Assembly (NCBI RefSeq): GCF_035575815.1
Contig: NZ_DATLXO010000147.1
Coordinates: 9,337 to 73,336, forward strand
Origin: Iamia sp035575815
GTDB taxonomy: Bacteria > Actinomycetota > Acidimicrobiia > Acidimicrobiales > Iamiaceae
Direction of reading: 5' to 3'
DNA: 64,000 nt
Shown one piece after another: positions 58,505 through 64,000 of the stretch (positions are counted from its first letter, which is position 1; the number at the start of each line of letters is the position of its first letter). A program made the translations under genes and the position numbers. The notes under the pieces are model-generated. The model ran no database searches. It saw only the letters and a program-made list of their open reading frames with translations, and was not told the DNA's origin.

Positions 58505-58595
58505 GTCGACGACGCGCCGGCCCCGCCGGGCCTCCCGCCCCTCGTCCTGTCCGCCCCCCCGCCCGCCCCCCCGCCCGCCCGCACCCATCCCCACC

Positions 58596-58643
58596 AACTG
58601 GTAGCGAAGCTGGGTGCCCTGGCACCCAGATCGCGTACCAGTT
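58596..58643 (+). repeat. Family C 48-nt palindrome, copy C5 (best preserved)
   Basis: AACTGGTA and TACCAGTT form perfect 8-bp outer arms; inner CTGGGTGCC/GGCACCCAG makes a 9-bp stem with a 2-nt loop. Between converging larE and the MetE-like gene; a terminator role is plausible here. Confidence 0.85.
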
Positions 58644-58733
58644 CGTGGTGGACAGTGACGGGCCGCGGGTGCCGGGCCGCGGGTGCCGGGCCGCGGTGCC
58701 GGACCGCGGGTGACGGACCGCGCGTCACGGGCG

Positions 58734-59876
58734 TCAGATCCCGAGCGCCTCGGAGGCCATCTCGGTGCCCTGCACCCGGGCGGTGATCTTCTGGAAGGCC
58801 ACGTCACGGGCGAAGTCGGGCGAGCCGTGCTTGGGCTTCAGGTCCACGCTGAAGGGCGAGAACCCGCAGTCATCGGTGGCCCCCAGGCGCTCCTTGGGGA
58901 TGAAGTTGGCGGCGGTGACGAGCGCGTCACGGACCCCCTCGGCCGTCTCGACCTCGGGGTTGAGCGGATCGATGACGCCGACGAAGCACACCTGGGGCAC
59001 GCCGTTGGCGTCGGCGCGGCTGTTGTCACCGACGAGCTCGTAGACCCGCTCCTTGTCCGACTCGCTCGCCAGCTGGATCAAGAAGTAGCCGGCGTTCATC
59101 TGGAACATCGACGGCAGCAGCTCGGCATAGTCGACCTCGCCGCTGTGCACCGAGTCGCAGTCGCCCCCCGGGCAGGTGTGGATGCCGATGTTGGCGCGCT
59201 CCTCGGCGCTGAAGCGGTCGATGACGCGATTGTTCAGGTCGACGAACTCCTGGAGCATGTTGCGTCCCGTCCACGGGTTGCGCGGGTCTCTCTTGTTGGC
59301 CAGGCGGCCCTCGGTGAAGTCGATGGAGACCCGGGCGGCACCCGCCGCGAACGCCTTGCGGATGTCAGCCTCGGCCTCATCGCAGAGGTCCGAGAGGAAC
59401 TGCTCGCGCGGGTAGCCGTCGATCTCACCCTCGAGGGGATAGAGCAGCGAGAGCATCGAGGGCGCGATGACAGACTGCTTCATCGGCTTGGAGGCCATGG
59501 GCAGGGACTGCACCAGGTAGTCGGCCGCGAAGGTCTTGTAGGCGAAGGGGCCGCCGGTCAGTCGGGGGAGCTGGCGGTGGTGGCCGTCGTCGAAGATGGC
59601 GAAGTACTGGCCGTCGCCGGCGAGGTTGTCGGCCATGCCGGTGCCCGCCAGCGTGTCGGTGAGGGGATAGGTGGCGAAGCTCGAGGAGCGCTGCTCGCCG
59701 TCGGAGATGATCGGTGCCCCGGTGGCCTCCATGCGCTCGATGGAGTCCTTGCAGGCCGCGTCCTGCTCGGCGCGCAGCTGCTCGTGGGTGGCGGTGCCGG
59801 CGTCGTAGGCGGCGATGGTCTCCTGCAGCTTCATCGGTCGCGGCAGTGAACCGACCGGTTCCGTCGGAATGCTCAT
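58734..59876 (-). CDS. Cobalamin-independent methionine synthase-like (MetE C-terminal type) protein
   Basis: 380 aa from the ATG at 59876 (GAGGAG 6 nt upstream). TIM-barrel like the MetE catalytic half: EPVGSLPRPMKLQETIAAYD, ISDGEQRSSSFATYPL, and the zinc ligands His-x-Cys in IGIHTCPGGDCDS with the late Cys in DDCGFSPF. It lacks the N-terminal MetE half, as in archaeal-type MetE and methyl-transfer relatives, so the methyl donor may not be folate. Single gene. Confidence 0.84.
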   Translation of the reverse strand: MSIPTEPVGSLPRPMKLQETIAAYDAGTATHEQLRAEQDAACKDSIERMEATGAPIISDGEQRSSSFATYPLTDTLAGTGMADNLAGDGQYFAIFDDGHHRQLPRLTGGPFAYKTFAADYLVQSLPMASKPMKQSVIAPSMLSLLYPLEGEIDGYPREQFLSDLCDEAEADIRKAFAAGAARVSIDFTEGRLANKRDPRNPWTGRNMLQEFVDLNNRVIDRFSAEERANIGIHTCPGGDCDSVHSGEVDYAELLPSMFQMNAGYFLIQLASESDKERVYELVGDNSRADANGVPQVCFVGVIDPLNPEVETAEGVRDALVTAANFIPKERLGATDDCGFSPFSVDLKPKHGSPDFARDVAFQKITARVQGTEMASEALGI

Positions 59877-60006
59877 GGGGCTCCTCTTTCGGGGGATGGC
59901 ACGGCGGCGACATGAGACGTCAGTCACGTCGAAACGGCACCCTAGAGGCCGGCGCCCGTGCTCGCGTTGGCCCATCGCGAGGTGCCCGCCCGGTGGCCCG
60001 CAGCGG

Positions 60007-60843
60007 TCAGTGGGCCAGGACCAGCCATGACGCCGAGCCGAGCCAGATGCCGTCGTCGCGGCGGTGGCCCTCGAGCACGGTGCGCAACGTCACCCGAAGG
60101 CGATCGAGCAGGTGGTGGTCGGGGTCGAACATCAGGTACCCGGTGGGCAGCAGCCGGAGGTAGAAGTCGATGGCCTCGTCGATGTCGCCGCGGCCGATCA
60201 GCAGGTCGCGGTCGATGGCCTCGATGGTCACGTCGACGAGGCTGGCGTGGGTGAGCACCGAGGAGATCCGCTCGGCCTGGGCGAGGGAGAAGGGTCCCGG
60301 TTCGTCGGGACCCGGCGCCGGCGGCAGGGGCACGATGACAGCCGCGGCGTCTCGGGGCTCGGTGGTCCAGGTGTTCTCCTCCAGGGCCCGCCAGGCCACG
60401 AACCCCAGTCGTCCTCCCGGGCGAAGTGACCGGTGGAGGTTCGTGAACGCGGCCTCGGGTTCGTCGAAGAACATGGTGCCCAGGCGCGAGAAGATCACGT
60501 CGTAGGCGTGGGGCTCGTAGAGGTGGGTGGCGGCGTCGCCCTCGACGAAGTCGACGTTGGCCGACCCCGCAGCGGTCGCGGCGTCGCGGGCGACGGCGAG
60601 CATGCTCGCCGAGGTGTCGATGCCGGTGACCCGTCCGGTCGGGCCGACCGCGGCGGCCAGCGCGAGGGTGGTGGTGCCGCAGCCGCAGCCGACGTCGAGC
60701 ACGCGCTCCCCGGTTGTCGGGGCCAGGCGCTCCCGGAGGGCCGAGCCGAGTGGTTCGAGCATGGCGTCGAGCGCGGGTTGGAACGCGATCCACGGCTCCG
60801 GGTGCACACGGAAGGCTCTGGTGCTTGCTGTGGTGTCGGTCAC
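60007..60843 (-). CDS. Class I SAM-dependent methyltransferase (UbiE/Methyltransf_25-like)
   Basis: 278 aa from the GTG at 60843. SAM motif I ERVLDVGCGCGTTTLALAAA (about 45-64), GIDTSASMLAVARDAATAAG (motif II), FSRLGTMFFDEPEAAFTNLH and LRPGGRLGFVAWRALEEN. C-terminal 90 residues resemble a small-molecule methyltransferase cap. Substrate unknown. Confidence 0.85.
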   Translation of the reverse strand: MTDTTASTRAFRVHPEPWIAFQPALDAMLEPLGSALRERLAPTTGERVLDVGCGCGTTTLALAAAVGPTGRVTGIDTSASMLAVARDAATAAGSANVDFVEGDAATHLYEPHAYDVIFSRLGTMFFDEPEAAFTNLHRSLRPGGRLGFVAWRALEENTWTTEPRDAAAVIVPLPPAPGPDEPGPFSLAQAERISSVLTHASLVDVTIEAIDRDLLIGRGDIDEAIDFYLRLLPTGYLMFDPDHHLLDRLRVTLRTVLEGHRRDDGIWLGSASWLVLAH

Positions 60844-60913
60844 ACCGGGGAACGGTACCGCTGCCGCCGTGGGCCCGCCCGTCACCCTGGCGGAAGGAGC
60901 GGCCACCGGCGAG

Positions 60914-61759
60914 CTACGGGAGGACGACGGTGCGGTCGCCGAGCAGGAAGACCCGACCCTCGGCGTGCGCCTTCACCGCTCGGGCGAGCACGACGCGCTC
61001 CAGGTCGCGACCCACGACCCGCAGCTCGTCGGGGCCGTGGGCGTGCGACACCCGCGCCACGTCCTGGTCGATGATCGGTCCCTCGTCGAGCTCGGCCGTC
61101 GCGTAGTGCGCAGTGGCCCCGATGACCTTAACCCCCCGCGCCCAGGCCTGGTGGTACGGCCGAGCGCCTTTGAAGCCCGGGAGAAACGAGTGGTGGATGT
61201 TGACGGCCCTCCCGGCGAGTCGACGACACAGCTCCCCGGAGAGCACCTGCATGTAGCGCGCCAGCACGACGACCTCAACGTCGTGGCTCGCCACCAGGTC
61301 GAGGAGCCGGGCCTCGCTGGTCGCCCTCGTCTCCGGGGTGACCGGGACGTGCTCGAAGGCCACGCCGCTGCGATCGACGAGGCCGCTGAGGTGCGGGTGG
61401 TTCGACACCACGAGGGGGATCTCGATGGGCAGCTCCCCGGCGTGCCAGCGGTAGAGCAGGTCGACGAGGCAGTGGTCGTAGGTGGACACCAGCACGAGGG
61501 CGCGCATCGGTCTGTCCGGTCGTCGGACCGTCATCGCGGCCTGCAGCTCCCCCGCCCGGGTTCTGAGTGCAGCGGTCACCTCGTCGGGCTCGTCGAGGGG
61601 CGCGTCGAAGCGCGTGCGCATGCAGAACGTGGCCGTGGCCTCGTCGCCGAACTGGGCGCTCTCGATGATGTTGGCGCCCAGCTCCAGGAGCCCCTGTGAC
61701 ATCGATGCGACGATGCCCGGACGGTCAGGGCAGGTGAGCGTCAGCACGTGGGTGGTCAC
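60914..61759 (-). CDS. purU: Formyltetrahydrofolate deformylase
   Basis: 281 aa. ACT domain at about 1-75 (LTLTCPDRPGIVASMSQGLL), then formyltransferase domain: VNIHHSFLPGFKGARPYHQA (catalytic Asn-His motif), VIGATAHYATAELDEGPIID with the catalytic Asp. Releases formate from 10-formyl-THF, supplying formate and THF. ATG at 61759. Confidence 0.95.
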   Translation of the reverse strand: MTTHVLTLTCPDRPGIVASMSQGLLELGANIIESAQFGDEATATFCMRTRFDAPLDEPDEVTAALRTRAGELQAAMTVRRPDRPMRALVLVSTYDHCLVDLLYRWHAGELPIEIPLVVSNHPHLSGLVDRSGVAFEHVPVTPETRATSEARLLDLVASHDVEVVVLARYMQVLSGELCRRLAGRAVNIHHSFLPGFKGARPYHQAWARGVKVIGATAHYATAELDEGPIIDQDVARVSHAHGPDELRVVGRDLERVVLARAVKAHAEGRVFLLGDRTVVLP

Positions 61760-61804
61760 GGTCGCCAGCGTGTCACGCGCCGTCGGGACCTCGCCGGGTG
61801 TGGG

Positions 61805-62053
61805 TCAGGAGTCGGCGGGTATCGCGTCCCACCACTGGCACCACCAGTCGGCTCCCACGAGGATCCGCAGCTTGGGGTGCCAGCAGTAGGAGATGTCCGC
61901 CGTGTTCTCCAGGTAGTACAGGCAGTTGTCGCACCGCTCGTTGCCGGAGGGAGAGCCCTTGAGCACCGCGTTCGAGGAGAGGTGACGCAGCTCCAGCGAG
62001 AGCTTCTCGTCGATCTCCTTCGGTTCGGGATCGGGGATGACGTAGTCAGACAT
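61805..62053 (-). CDS. HiPIP-like small iron-sulfur candidate protein
   Basis: 82 aa, acidic N-terminus (MSDYVIPDPEPKEIDEKLSL). The core CDNCLYYLENTADISYCWHP, then WWCQWWDA has the Cys-x2-Cys, x about 12, Cys, x about 15, Cys-x-x-Trp spacing of high-potential iron-sulfur proteins, with the aromatic residues that shield their [4Fe-4S] cluster. No signal peptide, so it would be cytosolic. Probable electron carrier; the family match is by pattern only. Confidence 0.6.
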   Translation of the reverse strand: MSDYVIPDPEPKEIDEKLSLELRHLSSNAVLKGSPSGNERCDNCLYYLENTADISYCWHPKLRILVGADWWCQWWDAIPADS

Positions 62054-62155
62054 CGCCGGAACCTACTCGGAGGGCCCGCTTCCACGGGGCATCGTGGCGG
62101 GCATCCCCGGGCTGAGATCAGGGTCCCCTCGGTGCCCGGTGGCGCCGCCATCCCG

Positions 62156-63460
62156 TCACGGGGCAGGGAGGATCCAGGGCTGGTGGAGGAGGGTCCGGGG
62201 CTCGGCGGCCAGGTCGACGGTGGGGTCGATCCAGCGGGCGGCGGGCCGGCCGTTGAGCGAGAGCCAGGCGTCGCCGCGCACCTCGACCCGGTGACCGCGG
62301 CGGGCTTCATCGGCGGCGATGGCCCGCGCCGCTTGGTGGATGAGGTCAGGTTCGCCCGTCATCACGCGGATCTGGGCGCGGGTGTAGAGCGCCTCGAGAT
62401 CCGCGGTCCAGGTGCGTCCGGTGGCGGGGTCGCGCACGACGAAGGTCACCGATCCGGAGCGCTCCACCAGCAGCACGTTCCACCCGAAGCGGTAGCCCTC
62501 GGCGCTCCAGCGGTGGTCCCCGGGGTACGCGAGGTGGCGCAGCGGGAGGGCCAGGTGCAACGCCACCCAGGCGGCCGCGAACACGGCGAGCACGCATCGT
62601 CCCCCGGTGGCGCGCCGCGCCGATCCCGTTGCGGCCCTCGGCGTGGGGCTGGCCCTCGGCGTCGCCGCCCTGCGCCCCCACGGCCTCCGGGCCCAGTCGG
62701 GGGCGAAGAAGACCGTCGAGACGCCGATCATCAGCCACGGGAACACGCCGATCGGGAACAGGATCCAGGTGGCGACGTGGAACGCCACGAGCACCAGCCA
62801 GGCCCAGGGGCGCGTCCGCCGCCACAGGAGCAGCGGCACGATGGTGCAGTCGAAGGCGGCACCGGCGACGGAGAGCACGTGGGCCGTTCCCCCGAACTCG
62901 AGGAGGCCCCCCACCAACGGGAGGTCGGCCCGGGCGGGCAGCCAGAGCCGGAGGGGGAGGGCCCGCAGCAGCCAGTCGGACTGGAGCTTGGCCAGCCCGG
63001 CCGAGAGGTAGAGGACACCGACCTGGAAGCGCAGGAGCCACACCCATCCGACCGCCACTGGTCGTGGCCCGCCAGCGCGTCGGGCGTCGAGGCTCCCGGC
63101 CGCGCCCAGCGGGGCCACGACGGCGATGGCCGCCAGCAGGGTGACGAACCAGTAGTGGTTGAGGTAGGTGGTGGCGTCGATGAGCTCGATCCAGCCGAAC
63201 GCCACGAGGAGCACCGCAGCGGCGAGGCGGGTGTGCCACCCGAGGGCGACGGCCACCCCCGCGCCGGCCACGGTGACGATGAGGACCCGCAGCAGCAGCG
63301 GCCCGGGCGGGAGCACCCACCCCAACCCGAGGTAGGTGAAGCGGTGGGGGGGCCCGGCGTAGAGCAGCTCGGTCCAGCCGTACGCGAGGGTCCGCACCGA
63401 GCTGAGCACGGCCACGACCCCCAGGGCCACGCGAACCGCGGCCAGTGACGAGCCGTCCAC
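62156..63460 (-). CDS. HTTM / vitamin K-dependent gamma-carboxylase-like membrane protein
   Basis: 434 aa. About eight hydrophobic helices in the first 330 residues; YLNHYWFVTLLAAIAVVAPL and VGVLYLSAGLAKLQSDWLLR match the HTTM/VKGC core (His/Lys pattern). The C-terminal 100 residues (RFGWNVLLVERSGSVTFVVR, PDLIHQAARAIAADEARRGH) are soluble as in bacterial VKGC homologues. GTG at 63460. It diverges from an imelysin-like gene across a DtxR/IdeR-like box, so it is likely iron-regulated. Confidence 0.82.
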   Translation of the reverse strand: MDGSSLAAVRVALGVVAVLSSVRTLAYGWTELLYAGPPHRFTYLGLGWVLPPGPLLLRVLIVTVAGAGVAVALGWHTRLAAAVLLVAFGWIELIDATTYLNHYWFVTLLAAIAVVAPLGAAGSLDARRAGGPRPVAVGWVWLLRFQVGVLYLSAGLAKLQSDWLLRALPLRLWLPARADLPLVGGLLEFGGTAHVLSVAGAAFDCTIVPLLLWRRTRPWAWLVLVAFHVATWILFPIGVFPWLMIGVSTVFFAPDWARRPWGRRAATPRASPTPRAATGSARRATGGRCVLAVFAAAWVALHLALPLRHLAYPGDHRWSAEGYRFGWNVLLVERSGSVTFVVRDPATGRTWTADLEALYTRAQIRVMTGEPDLIHQAARAIAADEARRGHRVEVRGDAWLSLNGRPAARWIDPTVDLAAEPRTLLHQPWILPAP

Positions 63461-63541
63461 CGGGGCGGTGGGAGCGACGCGACCCGGTGCACCGCGACTC
63501 GATAGGCCGCCCGATTGCTCGACAACGGCGCCCGTGAGGTA

Positions 63542-63560
63542 AATAGTTAGGCGGACCTTA
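63542..63560. promoter_or_regulatory. DtxR/IdeR-like iron box
   Basis: AATAGTTAGGCGGACCTTA matches 12 of 19 positions of the IdeR consensus, with the core TTAGG and ACCT intact. It lies between the divergent HTTM and imelysin-like genes. Confidence 0.55.
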
Positions 63561-63582
63561 CAGATCGCGCCTAGGAGACAAC

Positions 63583-63843
63583 GTGCACACGCCGACCCAC
63601 CTCACCCGAGTCCTCGTCACCGGGGTGGCCCTCTCGCTGCTCGCCGTCGGCTGCTCGAGCGACGATGACCCCGGGGCCTCCGACGAGCCCACCACCACTG
63701 CGGCAGGTGACGAGGCGGCGACCGACACCGAGTCCGACGCCGACGAGGGCGCCGCCGAGCTCATGATCAGCGACGCCGACGCCGAGGCGGTGGCGACCAC
63801 CTACGCCGATGTGGTGCTCGCCGGCTACGACGACACCGTTTAG
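63583..63843 (+). pseudogene. Imelysin-like lipoprotein gene, cut short by an insertion element
   Basis: 86 codons. GTG start with AGGAG 6 nt upstream, signal peptide with lipobox Cys24 (LAVGC), an acidic linker, then AVATTYADVVLAGYDDTV, which matches the first helix of imelysin-type peptidase_M75/EfeO-M75 proteins. Intact relatives are about 350 aa. The TAG at 63841 coincides with the start of the IS110-type sequence, so the gene was interrupted. The rest may lie beyond the element. Confidence 0.6.
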
Positions 63844-64000
63844 ACACCCCAGGGCCCGTAGGTGTCAAGAGGCGATCTTGAGGGGTTGGTCGTTGCGGTG
63901 GGCCCAGGCGGTGGTTTCGTTGTAGGGGGTGTGGTGGTGGAGGCAGCCGTGGAGGATGCCGACGAGGCGGTTGCCGAGGGCGCGGAGGGCTTTGTGGTGG
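63841..64000 (-). mobile_element. IS110-family insertion element, right part only
   Basis: Transposase end on the minus strand plus about 24 nt of non-coding end containing GACACC and GGTGTC inverted (63843-63866). The other end is outside the window. IS110 elements use a tyrosine/DEDD-type transposase guided by a bridge RNA from a non-coding end. Confidence 0.7.
63865..64000 (-). CDS. IS110-family transposase, C-terminal 44 residues
   Basis: Partial at the window edge. HHKALRALGNRLVGILHGCL, then YNETTAWAHRNDQPL, closing with KIAS and TGA. This is the standard tail of Transposase_20 (PF02371) proteins of IS110 elements. The catalytic Ser and DEDD residues lie outside. Confidence 0.75.
   Translation of the reverse strand, partial: HHKALRALGNRLVGILHGCLHHHTPYNETTAWAHRNDQPLKIAS

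Noticed and set aside
1..64000. CRISPR arrays, rRNA genes, plasmid or phage replication genes
   Set aside because: None seen: no regularly spaced 23-40-nt repeats with unique spacers, and families A-C are dispersed palindromes, not arrays.

Overview
The window is 64 kb of GC-rich (roughly 70 percent or more), densely packed bacterial chromosome with many GTG starts and GTGA/ATGA gene overlaps. The gene set (F420-type luciferase-like oxidoreductase, DUF2510/PASTA protein, PRC-barrel stress cluster, fatty acyl-CoA reductase, alkyl-DHAP-synthase-like enzyme, carotenoid oxygenase, ferritin-like diiron protein) points to an actinomycete, most likely of the Acidimicrobiia (Iamia/Ilumatobacter-like). 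The class-level assignment is an inference from gene content. No 16S rRNA, replication origin, CRISPR array or complete prophage is present.

Layout. 1-5.5 kb: a fatty acyl-CoA reductase diverging from a TetR regulator around a clear operator, then VOC protein, ddl and, divergently, murF. 5.5-12.5 kb: MFS exporter, 2-hydroxyacid dehydrogenase, amidase, ADC-like protein, DUF2510-PASTA protein, thioesterase. 12.5-14.6 kb: tRNA-Val(CAC) followed by a decayed island (YdjC-type deacetylase, frameshifted tyrosine-integrase remnant, dehydrogenase remnant, truncated hypothetical). 14.6-19 kb: PQQ-type sugar dehydrogenase, a PRC-barrel/DUF2382 cluster with an unlisted 46-aa membrane protein, and a LuxR-type regulator. 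19-26 kb: threonine aldolase, then two bacterial-PH-domain membrane proteins, an alkyl-DHAP-synthase-like flavoenzyme and an acyl-CoA synthetase. 26.5-35.8 kb: carotenoid oxygenase, F420 oxidoreductase, class A PBP, zinc-ribbon protein, SMP-30, PhyH. 36-43.4 kb: a six-gene nucleoside uptake and salvage operon (BMP lipoprotein, ATPase, two permeases, cdd, deoA). 43.4-49 kb: TetR plus diiron protein, enoyl-CoA hydratase-like protein, VOC and GNAT proteins. 49-52.8 kb: two divergent citrate synthases with opposite regulatory fusions (HTH versus CBS), an atypical tRNA-Leu(UAG), clpP. 52.8-58.5 kb: lipoprotein, Rpe fragment, RNA methyltransferase, larC-larB and divergent larE. 58.7-64 kb: MetE-like protein, methyltransferase, purU, a HiPIP-like small protein, then an HTTM membrane protein diverging from an imelysin-like lipoprotein that is cut off by an IS110-type element at the window end.

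The most distinctive structure is in the gaps between genes. Three families of short palindromic repeats recur. Family C has five copies, all exactly 48 nt, with paired inner stems that differ in sequence. Family B has four copies, all exactly 49 nt, always in pairs. Family A has three copies, begins at a stop codon in at least two cases, and carries TGAGCG/CGCTCA ends. A single near-perfect 49-nt palindrome sits on the larC stop codon. A 41-bp tandem repeat before a membrane-protein gene creates two overlapping TGATG-linked minicistrons. The iron-box/HTTM/imelysin locus and the HTH/CBS citrate synthase pair are the most system-like gene arrangements.
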